Below are positions 45,948 through 55,512 of a stretch of DNA of 64,000 bases, in pieces. The stretch covers positions 2,046,001-2,110,000 of the forward strand of contig NZ_CAAHFB010000001.1 of the NCBI RefSeq assembly GCF_900880625.1, read 5' to 3'. The stretch comes from Halorhabdus rudnickae. Its GTDB lineage: Archaea; Halobacteriota; Halobacteria; Halobacteriales; Haloarculaceae. The notes below the pieces were generated by a model. That model was not told where the DNA came from, did not search any database, and saw nothing but the letters and a program-made list of their open reading frames with translations. Made by a program: the position numbers and the translations under genes. Every line of letters begins with the position of its first letter. Position 1 is the first letter of the stretch.

Positions 45948-47441
45948 TCAGACATACGTCTCCACCTCTGCCTGCAAGCTCTCGACCGCGTCCGCGATGG
46001 CCGCCCGGCGCTCTGCCAGCGTATCGCTGTCGGCGTCGTGGTCCGTCCGTGCAGCCGCGATCTGGTCGGCGACGGCCTCGGGTGCCGGACCGCCAGCCGA
46101 GTCGCGACTGGCAACGCTCTGGCCGGGATCGAGCGCTGATTCGATCGTCTGGCGGTCGACGTACTCGGTCAGCGATGCATCGAGTACGTCACGCGCGGCG
46201 GCGTCCAGCGCCTCGAAGTCCCCATCGTCGCCTGCTGCCTCTGCTGTGCTGGCGACGACTTCGTGGGCCGTCCGGAAGGGGACGCCGGCCATCGCCAGCG
46301 CGTCGGCGACGCCCGTCGCGGTCGAAAAGCCCTCGCCCGCTGCGGCCGCCAGGGCCTCGTCGTTCCAGTCGGCGGTCGCGATCGCACCAGCCGCGACTTC
46401 GGTCGCCTCGCTGACGCCGTCGATCGCCCGCCAGGCGTGCCCGCCAGCACGCTGGAGGTCGCGGTTGTATGCCCGCGGCAGCCCCTTTAGCGTATTCAGC
46501 AGACCGTTGAGACCTGCCGCGGCATCGCCCGCCCGCGCACGGACGAGTTCGAGCGTGTCGGGATTTTTCTTCTGGGGCATGATCGAGGAGGTCGATGCGT
46601 AGGCGTCGTCGACTTCGACGAATCCTTTGTTCGCGTAGATCACGATGTCCTCGGCCAGTCCCGAAAGCGTCGTGGCGAGAGTCGCCAGCGCGGCCGTCGA
46701 CTCGACGAGGAAGTCCCGCGCCGAGACGGCGTCCATCGCGTTGTCCATCGTTCCCGCAAAGCCCAGCAACGCGGCCGTGCGCTCGCGCTCGACATCGAAT
46801 GGCGTCCCCGCGAAGGCCGCCGCCCCCAGTGGCGACTGGTTCGTGCGGTCGTAGGCGTCGATCAGGCGGGCCGTCTCGCGAGCGAGCGCGCGCTCGTAGG
46901 AGAGCGCCCAGTGGGCGACGGTCGTCGGCTGGGCCGGCTGGAGGTGGGTGAATCCCGGCATGACCGTCTCGCGCTCGGCCTCGGCGGTCTCGATCAGGGC
47001 GCCACGCGCTTCGAGTGTCGTCTCGATCGCGTCGAGCAGGTCCTCACGCAGGCGGTAGCGAATACAGGTCGCCACCTCGTCGTTGCGCGAGCGGGCGGTG
47101 TGCATCCGGCCACCGTCGAGACCGACGCGATCGATGACGGCTGTCTCGATCGCCTCGTGAACGTCCTCGCCGTCGGGGAGTGCATCGTGGCCCGCGTCTT
47201 CAATCTCTTCGAGGGCAGTCAGGATCTCTCCAGCCGTCCCGTCGTCGACGATGTCCTGTTCGGCGAGCATGACGACGTGGGCGCGATCGACCGCGAGGTC
47301 TGCGGCGAAGATGCGCCGATCAGCGGCGAGCGACGAGAGGAACCCCCGGGCGGGGCCGCCGCTGAAGCGCTCTCGGCGGACGACGCCCTCGTTCCCGGTA
47401 TCGTCGTCGCCTGCACCGTTGGCCGTGGGTTCCTCGCTCAT
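45948..47441 (-). CDS. argH: Argininosuccinate lyase
   Basis: 497 residues. Fumarase superfamily signature SSIMPQKKNPDTLE (GSSxMPxKxN), early HTARSRNDEVAT, and DAVSARDFLVE. Splits argininosuccinate to arginine and fumarate. Starts 3 nt after the argG stop. Last codons are followed by about 46 nt before the short frame above. Confidence 0.95.
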   Translation of the reverse strand: MSEEPTANGAGDDDTGNEGVVRRERFSGGPARGFLSSLAADRRIFAADLAVDRAHVVMLAEQDIVDDGTAGEILTALEEIEDAGHDALPDGEDVHEAIETAVIDRVGLDGGRMHTARSRNDEVATCIRYRLREDLLDAIETTLEARGALIETAEAERETVMPGFTHLQPAQPTTVAHWALSYERALARETARLIDAYDRTNQSPLGAAAFAGTPFDVERERTAALLGFAGTMDNAMDAVSARDFLVESTAALATLATTLSGLAEDIVIYANKGFVEVDDAYASTSSIMPQKKNPDTLELVRARAGDAAAGLNGLLNTLKGLPRAYNRDLQRAGGHAWRAIDGVSEATEVAAGAIATADWNDEALAAAAGEGFSTATGVADALAMAGVPFRTAHEVVASTAEAAGDDGDFEALDAAARDVLDASLTEYVDRQTIESALDPGQSVASRDSAGGPAPEAVADQIAAARTDHDADSDTLAERRAAIADAVESLQAEVETYV

Positions 47442-47444
47442 GGT

Positions 47445-48662
47445 TCAGTCCTCGTCGGACAGCGATTCCGTGACGCGATTGGCCAGACGCGACTGGAACC
47501 CGTGGTACTTCGCGACGCCTGTGGCGTCTTCCTGGGTAATGCTCCCGGTGACGGCCTCCTCGTTGAACGAGGCTGCCGACTCGCTGTACACCGAGTACGC
47601 CGATTCACGCGAGACTGCGCGGCAATGGCCCCCCTCAAGCTTGACCGTGACCGTCCCAGTCACGCGGGACTGGGTTTCCTCGATGAATCCTTCGAGGGCA
47701 TCCATCAACGGCGCGTCGATGAGCCCCTCGTAGGCCTTCTCGGCCCAGCGCTGGTCGATCGTGGTCTTGAACTGGCGCTCCTCCTGGGTGAGCACGAGTC
47801 CTTCCAGGGCCTCGTGGGCGGTCAGCAGGACCGTCGCGGCGGGGTGCTCGTAGTTCTCGCGGACCTTCAGGCCGAGCATCCGGTCTTCCATCATGTCCGT
47901 CCGACCGATCCCGTGGGCACCGGCGCGCTCGTTGAGCTCTTCGATGAGTTCGACCGAACCGAGTTCTTCTCCGTCGACGCCGACGGCGGTGCCGTCCTCG
48001 AAGGTGATTTCGACGAGTTCGGCCGTCTTGCCCGAGGGATTCTCGGTCCAAAGGTAGATGTCGTCCTCGGGAATCGTCGCGGGGTCTTCGAGTTCCGAGC
48101 CCTCGATCGAGCGACTCCAGAGGTTCGTGTCGATGGAGTACCGACCGCCGGCCCCGCCCTCGACGGGCAGGCCTTTCTCCTCGGCGTACTCGTTCTCCCA
48201 TTCGCGGGTGAGCCCGAGTTCGCGGATCGGCGCGATGACGTCCATATCGGTGTCACGCCAGACTGCCTCGAAGCGCAACTGATCGTTGCCCTTCCCGGTA
48301 CAGCCGTGAGCGAGGGCGCTGCACCCTTGCTCTTTGGCGACGTCGGCGATCGCTTCGGCGATAACCGGCCGGGCGAGCGCGGTCCCCAGCGGGTAGCCCT
48401 GGTAGTCGGCGTTGGCCTCGACGGCGGACAGACAGAGGTCAGCGAACTCCTCGGTCGCATCGACGACGTAGTGATCGAGGCCAAGCGCTTCGGCGGTCTC
48501 CTCGGCCTCGTCGAACTCGTAGTCGGGCTGGCCGACGTCGACCGTGACGCCGATGACGTCGTCGTAGCCGTATTCTTCCTTGAGCAGCGGTACGCAGACT
48601 GTGGTGTCGAGCCCGCCCGAGAAGGCAAGCGCGACCGTTCCGTTTCCGTCCTGTTGTGGCAT
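47445..48662 (-). CDS. argG: Argininosuccinate synthase
   Basis: 405 residues. ATP loop ALAFSGGLDTTVCVPLL (SGGLDT), HGCTGKGNDQLRFE and SIDTNLWSRSIEG. Joins citrulline and aspartate with ATP. First gene of the nine-gene arg operon that runs to argF. Confidence 0.96.
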   Translation of the reverse strand: MPQQDGNGTVALAFSGGLDTTVCVPLLKEEYGYDDVIGVTVDVGQPDYEFDEAEETAEALGLDHYVVDATEEFADLCLSAVEANADYQGYPLGTALARPVIAEAIADVAKEQGCSALAHGCTGKGNDQLRFEAVWRDTDMDVIAPIRELGLTREWENEYAEEKGLPVEGGAGGRYSIDTNLWSRSIEGSELEDPATIPEDDIYLWTENPSGKTAELVEITFEDGTAVGVDGEELGSVELIEELNERAGAHGIGRTDMMEDRMLGLKVRENYEHPAATVLLTAHEALEGLVLTQEERQFKTTIDQRWAEKAYEGLIDAPLMDALEGFIEETQSRVTGTVTVKLEGGHCRAVSRESAYSVYSESAASFNEEAVTGSITQEDATGVAKYHGFQSRLANRVTESLSDED

Positions 48663-48985
48663 GGGTACTGGATGCTGTCGGGTGAGAGATGACCGCCCCG
48701 AAACCCGACGGTGGGCGGCGATGAAAGCGATACGAAACCGGTCTGGATGTGGATGTATTCGGGCCTAACGGCCCGGTCGTCGTCGAAGAAGGGAGACGGA
48801 CCCGCCGGTCGCGGCCACACCCGCGTCGAACCGGTGGATCGCCGTCATGTACCCCGGAGTATCCGGTAAGCGATACTAATAACTTCCGGGTTCGATCTCG
48901 CATGTGGGTATCTGACGCGCTACCTCTCGTGTCCACCCACACTGTCCGCCACAACGCCTATGCTGTTTGCCTGTGGATCCCGAAT
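48663..48985. promoter_or_regulatory. Divergent region: arg operon promoter and long leader
   Basis: About 320 bases without a gene. On the minus strand the AT-rich ttattagta (plus 48874-48882) is the best TATA candidate, predicting transcription from about 48852 and a leader of roughly 190 nt before argG, long for haloarchaea. Arg/Pro-rich short frames in the leader have no family. The plus strand contains the promoter of the 48986 gene. Confidence 0.35.
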
Positions 48986-49165
48986 ATGAGCCTCGACGTT
49001 GAAGACCTGCTGAAGATCGTCCTCGTGTTGGTCCTGGTCTGGATCATCATCGAGATTATCACCGAAGTACTCGGATGGTTCGCCGCTCTCCTCAGTCTGT
49101 TCCGCCCGCTGCTCGGACTGATAATCGTTGTCCTGATCGTGCTGTGGTTGCTCGATCGGATCTGA
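48986..49165 (+). CDS. Small membrane protein (DUF7554-like)
   Basis: 59 residues, almost entirely hydrophobic: MSLDVEDLLKIVLVLVLVW, then a second helix IIVVLIVLWLLDRI. ATG at 48986, short-leader context. From recall similar tiny proteins are conserved in haloarchaea. Divergent from the arg operon. Function unknown. Confidence 0.7.
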   Translation: MSLDVEDLLKIVLVLVLVWIIIEIITEVLGWFAALLSLFRPLLGLIIVVLIVLWLLDRI

Positions 49166-49250
49166 GGCCGGTTACATCCCGAGCACCGGGCGACTCACCC
49201 GACTGCGATCGATCGGCGCGCTTATTCTGCTCGGTCACGCGGGTAGAAAC

Positions 49251-49754
49251 GTGTACAGTCTGAACGTCCCGGTCCCCTCCTCGGTCGCCCGACTGGCGAG
49301 CGAGTTGGCTCGGGAGGTGCCACGGGCCCGAGAACGAACCCGCGGCGAGCACACGCTGGTGCTCAAACGGCTCGGTCAGGATCGGTCCGTGCCACGACTG
49401 ACAGCCCGACTTCGCGAGTATCTCGACGGCCAACCCGCTTTCGAGGCGCGAGTGACCGGGATCGATCACTTCGCCGAAGCGACGAGCGGCCCCTCTCCAG
49501 TCGTCTACCTCGCCGTCGAGAGTCCGGAACTTCGCCGCATTCACGAGCGACTTCTTGAGGTGTTCCCGCCGGTCGAAGGCATGGAGGGCGACGGATACGT
49601 CCCACACGTCACGATCGCACGGGGTGGCGATCGCGAGTCGATGGCCCGCCTCACAGAGCGCTCGATCGAGCCGATCACCTGGACGGTGACGCGACTCACC
49701 GTCCGTGACGCCCGACGCGGAGAGCCTGCCAGTAGCGTTTCGCTGCCGGCCTGA
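49251..49754 (+). CDS. 2H phosphoesterase (2'-5' RNA ligase/ThpR-like)
   Basis: 167 residues, GTG start at 49251. Two HxT/Sx motifs: EHTLVLKRLG (about residues 36-45) and VPHVTIARGG (about 120-129), the catalytic histidine pairs of the 2H superfamily that act on cyclic phosphates of RNA or nucleotides. Convergent with the protease gene, 17 nt apart. Confidence 0.82.
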   Translation: MYSLNVPVPSSVARLASELAREVPRARERTRGEHTLVLKRLGQDRSVPRLTARLREYLDGQPAFEARVTGIDHFAEATSGPSPVVYLAVESPELRRIHERLLEVFPPVEGMEGDGYVPHVTIARGGDRESMARLTERSIEPITWTVTRLTVRDARRGEPASSVSLPA

Positions 49755-49771
49755 TACGCGGCCCCATCAGC

Positions 49772-51016
49772 TCAGTCCTCGAAGCGGCGGTCTTCCTGAC
49801 TCGCTTTCTGTCCGTCCTCTTGGGACACCGTCGTCGGTCGGCCGTTACCCAGGGACTGTCCGCTCCGCACGGAGTTTCGGCCACTCTCCTTGATGATGGA
49901 AAGTGCCGTCATGAGGTCCGAGCGCGTGATCAGTCCGACGAACTCGTCGTCTTCCATGACGATCAGTCGGCCGATGTTGTTCTCTTGCATCTGCGTCAGA
50001 GCCGTCATGGCGTTCTCGTCGGGATGGATCGCTTTCAGATCCGTCGTCATCACCTCCTCGGTCCTGAAGGCCTCGCGTTCGATCTCCCGGACTGCGCGGG
50101 CGTCCTCGAGAGTGACCAGCCCGACGACCGCGTCGTTCTCGACGACGGGAAAGCCGGTGTGACGCTCACGGAACATCAGCTCCATCAACTCCGCGACCGA
50201 CAGCTCGGGATCGACCGTCTGGATGTGATCGACTGGCGTCATCACGTCCCTGACCGTCACGCCCTCGAAGGCGGCTTTCATCGTCGTCATCTGGGCCTCG
50301 CCCGAGGCGCCGATGTAGATGAAGAAGGCGATAGCGATCAGGAAGGGTCCACCCCCGCCGAACAGGCCGAACAGACCCAACAGGAGGGCAAAGAGCTTGC
50401 CGACCTCGGCGGCAAGCTGGGTCGCCCGGGCGTAGGGACGGGTGCGAGCCAGCAACGCCCGGAGGACGCGTCCGCCGTCCATCGGGAACCCCGGCATCAT
50501 ATTGAAGGCTGCCAACACGATGTTCATCAGCGCGAGATATCCGAGTAGGAACTTCACCGAGGCGATCCCGACAGCCTCGCCCGTGGGGACGAGCCGGAAC
50601 CCAGTGTACGAAAGTCCCGCAAGGGCGGCGCTGACGATTGGCCCAGCGAGCGCGATGAACAGTTCCTTCTGCCAGTCTTCGGGCATCTCGTCAAGCTGGG
50701 CGATCCCGCCGAACAGCCACAGCGTGATCGAGGAGATCGGGAAGCCAAAACGCATCGCCACCAGGGAGTGGCCCAGTTCGTGGAGGACGACACAGACGAA
50801 CAGCCCGACGGCTGCCGCGACCCCGAGCAGCCACGGGAGTTGGCCGCTGGACAGCGGTTCGACGGGGATACCGGCCCCCCAGACCTCGTTCATCAGCTCG
50901 ACGGACTGCCCGACCTGTGCGCCGATGAGCCAGGCAAAAAGCGGGAGCACGAGCAGGAACGTTAGATCCAGCTGTATCGGGATCCCGAACGCGCTGCCGA
51001 TCCGGAAACGTCGCAT
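49772..51016 (-). CDS. Site-2 protease (M50) with C-terminal CBS pair
   Basis: 414 residues, six hydrophobic helices. VVLHELGHSLVAMRFGF (HExxH, zinc) and MMPGFPMDGGRVLRAL (third ligand Asp) are typical S2P. Two CBS domains follow (about 245-370, VRDVMTPVDHIQTVD and EEVMTTDLKAIHPD). Disordered tail of 35 residues. Intramembrane protease possibly controlled by nucleotides. ATG at 51016 (MRRFRIGSA). Confidence 0.92.
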   Translation of the reverse strand: MRRFRIGSAFGIPIQLDLTFLLVLPLFAWLIGAQVGQSVELMNEVWGAGIPVEPLSSGQLPWLLGVAAAVGLFVCVVLHELGHSLVAMRFGFPISSITLWLFGGIAQLDEMPEDWQKELFIALAGPIVSAALAGLSYTGFRLVPTGEAVGIASVKFLLGYLALMNIVLAAFNMMPGFPMDGGRVLRALLARTRPYARATQLAAEVGKLFALLLGLFGLFGGGGPFLIAIAFFIYIGASGEAQMTTMKAAFEGVTVRDVMTPVDHIQTVDPELSVAELMELMFRERHTGFPVVENDAVVGLVTLEDARAVREIEREAFRTEEVMTTDLKAIHPDENAMTALTQMQENNIGRLIVMEDDEFVGLITRSDLMTALSIIKESGRNSVRSGQSLGNGRPTTVSQEDGQKASQEDRRFED

Positions 51017-51051
51017 AGTAGGAACTACTCGCGCACGATGCTTAAGGATCC

Positions 51052-53223
51052 GTGTCGCGGAGAGTGTCCTCACCTCGAGCACCGGGAGTCTCCGCCGCCG
51101 GGTCCGAGCGACTCAAGTACCGCCCTGCCCCAACTGACGATGTGTCCGAGCAGCTTGCGGCCGTCGATACGCTGTTCCTCCACGAGGACGGCGAGGATTT
51201 CCAGGTGGTCGTCCAGCGGGACGGACAGCGAATGCTGGGCGGTCGCCTCGAAGTCAAACAGACCGACGCCGGTCCTCGACCCGCCCGCCTGCGGGTCCAG
51301 CGGGGGAGCCAGGAGGATCTGCGCAGCCCCGATCAGTTCGTCGAACTCGCCCGGCGAGCCGAGCGTATCCGCGTCTCCGAACAGACATCTCGTCGCGGGC
51401 GACGCGTCGCCCGCGAGATGCTCGACGCCTATCAACTGGACGCGAAGGTCGTCCGGACCTGCCGGTACTGTGCCTCTGCGGGGGAGTACTCGCCGATAAC
51501 GAGCGAAACAGCCATCGAGGCCGACGGCGAGGACATCTGTCCGGACTGTGCGATCGCCGAACTCGAACGCGAACTCGCCTATCACGGTGACGTGACGGGG
51601 ACGGCCCGCGATCGGCTGGAGGAGCTACTACTCGAAGTGCAAGACCTCGAACGCATCAAGAACCTCCTCTCGGGCGAACTCGACCCAGAACTCACCAAGT
51701 TCGACGAGATCAGCGCAACCGTCGAGGACGTCGACCTCGTCCCGACGGATTCGTTGAATCTCCATCCGGGGATGCAACAAAAGCTCGAATCGCAGTTCGA
51801 CGAACTCCTGCCGGTCCAGAGCCTCGCCGTCGAGCACGGCGTCACCGAGGGCCAGGATCAACTGGTCGTTTCCGCGACCGCGACCGGCAAGACGCTGATC
51901 GGCGAGATGGCCGGAATCGACCGCGTGCTCAACGGGGACGGCAAGATGCTGTTTCTGGTCCCGCTCGTGGCGCTGGCTAACCAGAAGTACCAGGACTTCC
52001 AAGAGGAGTACGGCGACATCGTCGACGTGAGTCTTCGGGTGGGATCGAGCCGTATCCGTGGCGAGGGCGGCGGATTCGACCCGAGCGCAGACGTGATCGT
52101 CGGCACCTACGAAGGGATCGACCACGCCCTGCGGGTCGGCCACAACCTCGGTCATATCGGGACAGTCGTCATCGACGAGGTTCACACCCTCGGCGAGGGC
52201 GAGCGCGGCCACCGCCTGGACGGCCTCATTTCACGGCTGAAGCACTACTGCGAAGAAGGCGGGCAGACGGCAGCGCGTGACGGTCGCGGCGGTGAGGTGA
52301 CTGATCCTGGCGACACTCAGTGGATCTATCTTTCGGCGACCGTCGGCAATCCGGGGTCGCTCGCGGAGTCGCTGGGCGCCCAACTCATCGAGTTCGAGGA
52401 ACGGCCCGTGCCGATCGAGCGCCACGTCACGTTCGCCGACGACTACGAGAAAGTCGACATCGAGAACAAGCTCGTCAGACGGGCTTTCGACTCGAAATCC
52501 TCGAAAGGATATCGCGGCCAGACGATCATCTTCACCAACTCCCGGCGGCGGTGTCACGAGATCTCCCGCCGGCTGGAGTACTCCTCGGCGCCCTACCACG
52601 CCGGCCTGGACAACAGTCGACGCGGCAAAGTTGAGTCGATGTTCGCCGACCAGGAACTGGCTGCAGTCGTCACCACGGCGGCGCTGGCGGCGGGCGTCGA
52701 CTTCCCGGCGTCGCAGGTGATCTTCGACTCGCTGGCGATGGGCATCGAGTGGTTGACCGTTCAGGAGTTCTCCCAGATGCTCGGGCGAGCGGGCCGGCCC
52801 GATTACCACGACAAGGGGACGGTCTACCTGCTGGTCGAACCCGACGGGGTCTATCACAACAGTCAGGAGATGACCGAAGATGAGGTCGCATTCAAGCTCC
52901 TGAAAGGAGAGATGGAACCTGTCACAAACCGCTACGACGAGAGCGCGGCGGTCGAGGAGACGCTGGCGAACGTCGTCGTCGGGGGGAGCGCTACAAAGCG
53001 CCTCAACGACCGGATGCTCGGCGAGGTGCCGACCAAACACGCCCTCGGGAAACTTCTGGAGTACGAGTTCATCGACGGACTGGACCCGACGCCGATGGGC
53101 CGAGCCGTGACGCGACACTTCCTCTCGCCCGATAGAGCGTTCCTGTTGCTCGACGGCATCCGGAAGGGCGAGGATCCGTTCGATATCGTCTCGGCGGTCG
53201 AGCTCGCCGACGAGGAGCTATAA
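51052..53223 (+). CDS. DEAD/DEAH helicase, haloarchaeal DUF5814 type (Ski2-like)
   Basis: 723 residues, GTG start. N-terminal 190 residues contain a zinc-finger-like pair CRYCAS/CPDCA. Helicase core: VVSATATGKTLIGEM (motif I), VVIDEVHTLGEGERGHRLDG (DEVH), YLSATVGNP (III), TIIFTNSRRRCHEI (IV) and FSQMLGRAGRPDYHDKG (VI). C-terminal winged-helix-like part. From recall this N-terminal extension with a Hel308/Ski2 core is a haloarchaeal family of unknown role in RNA or DNA repair. Overlaps the convergent channel gene by 6 nt. Confidence 0.88.
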   Translation: MSRRVSSPRAPGVSAAGSERLKYRPAPTDDVSEQLAAVDTLFLHEDGEDFQVVVQRDGQRMLGGRLEVKQTDAGPRPARLRVQRGSQEDLRSPDQFVELARRAERIRVSEQTSRRGRRVAREMLDAYQLDAKVVRTCRYCASAGEYSPITSETAIEADGEDICPDCAIAELERELAYHGDVTGTARDRLEELLLEVQDLERIKNLLSGELDPELTKFDEISATVEDVDLVPTDSLNLHPGMQQKLESQFDELLPVQSLAVEHGVTEGQDQLVVSATATGKTLIGEMAGIDRVLNGDGKMLFLVPLVALANQKYQDFQEEYGDIVDVSLRVGSSRIRGEGGGFDPSADVIVGTYEGIDHALRVGHNLGHIGTVVIDEVHTLGEGERGHRLDGLISRLKHYCEEGGQTAARDGRGGEVTDPGDTQWIYLSATVGNPGSLAESLGAQLIEFEERPVPIERHVTFADDYEKVDIENKLVRRAFDSKSSKGYRGQTIIFTNSRRRCHEISRRLEYSSAPYHAGLDNSRRGKVESMFADQELAAVVTTAALAAGVDFPASQVIFDSLAMGIEWLTVQEFSQMLGRAGRPDYHDKGTVYLLVEPDGVYHNSQEMTEDEVAFKLLKGEMEPVTNRYDESAAVEETLANVVVGGSATKRLNDRMLGEVPTKHALGKLLEYEFIDGLDPTPMGRAVTRHFLSPDRAFLLLDGIRKGEDPFDIVSAVELADEEL

Positions 53224-55401
53224 TTCCGAGCGTTTGACCAGGGCGTAAATCAACAGCGCCGAGAGGATGACACTCAGATACGCCTCGCTGACCGCCAGTA
53301 CGACGGCCACGGGCCCCTTTGGATCCATTACGCCGTACCCGATCGTCGTGTAGGAAATATAGCTGAGGCGGGCGTTCTCGAAGAGAATCGTCAGTCCTTC
53401 GGGGGAGAGCGCGTGCCCGATGTTTGCCAGGGCGATTTGCTGGCCGTCGGCGGCACCTGTCTGGAACAGTGATCCGCCGAAGACGTACGGGAAGACGTAC
53501 ACGACTGGAGCGACGACGAATGCCAGCGCGATTCGGATCGGCCGCATCCCGTGGCCGCACGTCGCACCGAGGAAGAAATTCTCGAAGGCCCGGCCGGCGT
53601 TTTTGATCCGCGTCGAGAAGGCGGCTGTTTGGTCCCGCACGACTTCGAGGTTCTTCCGGCGGCTGTGCTGTTGGCGCTTGACGCGGAACTCGCCGGCGAC
53701 TTTCATGTCTCCGGCCTCAGCGGCGGCCTGCTTGGCCTTGAGATATGTCGTTTCGATCACCTCCGGCGTCATCTCCAGGGCGTAGTCTGGATCTGCCTCG
53801 GGCGGTTCGTCGAAGGTGTGGAGCTTCCAGCTGTTGCGGTCGAGATAATCCCGATGCTCACTGAAGCTGAATTCGAAATCCGAGAACTCGTCGAATTCCG
53901 TCCGGCAGAACCGAAAGTAATCCAGCAGTTCCTTCGAGTCGGATTCACGCTCGACGGTCAGCCGTAGGTCACCGATGCTTGCCAGCGTCATGTCGTACCG
54001 GACCCATCCCTCGGCCGGCTGGCCGATTCGGCCGCCTCTGATCGAGGCTTTCGTGAAGTCGACGTACGCGTCGCCGTCGATCTGTGTCGCCTGGAAGTCG
54101 ATCCGATCGTGGACAGTACAGCCGTTGAAGTCGATTTTCCCACCGAAGAAGGTGTCTGTAAACGCCGCCGAAGTGAATTCGGCGTTGTGAAAGTGTGCGT
54201 CGGTCCCGAAATAGGCCCCCACGAACGACGCGTCTTCCTCCAGAAAGTCGTCATCGCCGGTAAACTCAGCCCCTCTGAACGTACACTCTCCCTCGAATCT
54301 GACGTCCGAGAAGTCCACGTCACCGCCGAACAACGCCTCGTCGAAATCCGCCTCGGTCGCGAATATGACATCGGCGAACGTGGCGTCACCTTCGAAGGCC
54401 ACGTTCTCGAAGTCGGCTCGCTCGTCGAAACGCGCTGTCTGAAAGGTTGCCGATCGGAACGTTGCCTGGCGGAAGGTCGCCTCGCCGCCGAACTGTGCCT
54501 CTTCGAATGTCAAATCGGCTTCGAGCGCCCGCTGACCGCCAGTGAATTCCGCTCCCCGGAAACTCGCGTTTTCCTCGAAGATTACCGCCTCGAAATCCGT
54601 GTCTTCTCCAAATCGTGCGTCGTCGAAATTCGCAACTGACTCGAAAACGGTGTTGGAACACTCCATGTCTCCCGACACTTTCGTTTCCTCGAAGACTGCG
54701 CTTCCTTCGAAGGTTATGTTTTCGAAGTGGACGAACCCGAACTCCGCCTGTGTGAAATCCGCACGGCCGCGAAACGTGGCATCGGTGAAGCTAGTGTTAT
54801 CATCGAGCCGGTTCGAATCGCCGTGGAACTCTGCCCCCCTGAAGGCGGCCTGCGTCTCGAAGGTAGCCCCGTCGAAAGCCACATCGTTGTCGAGGACTGC
54901 GTCGTCGAACTGAACTGGCCCCTCGAAGGTCGCCCCGTCGAAACTCACGTTCCCGTCGAAGCGAGCTTCGAAGGCGTCGACTTCGCCGGTAACGGTGAGG
55001 TTCGTTGCCGATAGTCGCCCCCCAAACTCTGCGTTCCTGATGTCTATTTCGCCCACCGTCGCGCCGTCCAGACGGATCGGGAAGTCGATCGCCGCAAACG
55101 CGGCCGAGATCGTTCCCTCGACTGTCGCGTTCCGTAGATCGATCGGGTGTCTGTTTGTCCCGTCGATGTACTGTCGGTCGAGGGCGAGTTCCGGCAGTGT
55201 GATCCCGCGAAGATCCTTCTGTTCGGCACTGCCTCGCCGTGCCACTGCCAGAAACGCCTCAGTGACTGTCCGCTCGTCGATCCCCTCCGCTCGACGTTCA
55301 GCTGGAGAAAGCTGGAGGATATTTAACTCCCGAGTGAGGTCCGACGATCCGGATCCCGGATCACCGTGGCCTCCACCCCCGAGTTCGTAGCCGTCAGACA
55401 T
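53218..55401 (-). CDS. Pentapeptide-repeat protein fused to two-helix K+-channel pore
   Basis: 727 residues. Residues about 60-460 are pentapeptide repeats (A(D/N)FxG pattern: FDGATFEGPVQFDDAVL, FRGAEF, FEEAQF, FRQATF and many more), giving a right-handed beta-helix. A charged region (about 490-625) precedes two hydrophobic helices (about 636-662 and 702-722) with the filter YTTIGYG (coded near 53328-53348) between them, the canonical K+ selectivity sequence. No RCK domain. ATG at 55401 (MSDGYELG). The neighbour gene set suggests a membrane-stress role. Confidence 0.88.
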   Translation of the reverse strand: MSDGYELGGGGHGDPGSGSSDLTRELNILQLSPAERRAEGIDERTVTEAFLAVARRGSAEQKDLRGITLPELALDRQYIDGTNRHPIDLRNATVEGTISAAFAAIDFPIRLDGATVGEIDIRNAEFGGRLSATNLTVTGEVDAFEARFDGNVSFDGATFEGPVQFDDAVLDNDVAFDGATFETQAAFRGAEFHGDSNRLDDNTSFTDATFRGRADFTQAEFGFVHFENITFEGSAVFEETKVSGDMECSNTVFESVANFDDARFGEDTDFEAVIFEENASFRGAEFTGGQRALEADLTFEEAQFGGEATFRQATFRSATFQTARFDERADFENVAFEGDATFADVIFATEADFDEALFGGDVDFSDVRFEGECTFRGAEFTGDDDFLEEDASFVGAYFGTDAHFHNAEFTSAAFTDTFFGGKIDFNGCTVHDRIDFQATQIDGDAYVDFTKASIRGGRIGQPAEGWVRYDMTLASIGDLRLTVERESDSKELLDYFRFCRTEFDEFSDFEFSFSEHRDYLDRNSWKLHTFDEPPEADPDYALEMTPEVIETTYLKAKQAAAEAGDMKVAGEFRVKRQQHSRRKNLEVVRDQTAAFSTRIKNAGRAFENFFLGATCGHGMRPIRIALAFVVAPVVYVFPYVFGGSLFQTGAADGQQIALANIGHALSPEGLTILFENARLSYISYTTIGYGVMDPKGPVAVVLAVSEAYLSVILSALLIYALVKRSEL

Positions 55402-55512
55402 ACCACCGCTGTAGGATGACTCCAATATATAGATTGTCACTCTCTTCTCTGTCAAACAAATACATACCGATATTCGAAGCGAACCGGAACGGATCGACCG
55501 ACTGAAACTGGC

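Noticed and set aside
46911-48692. 593-codon open frame opposite argG and argH
   Set aside because: It mirrors two clearly identified enzymes on the other strand; long antisense frames are expected in GC-rich haloarchaeal DNA and this one has no family motif.
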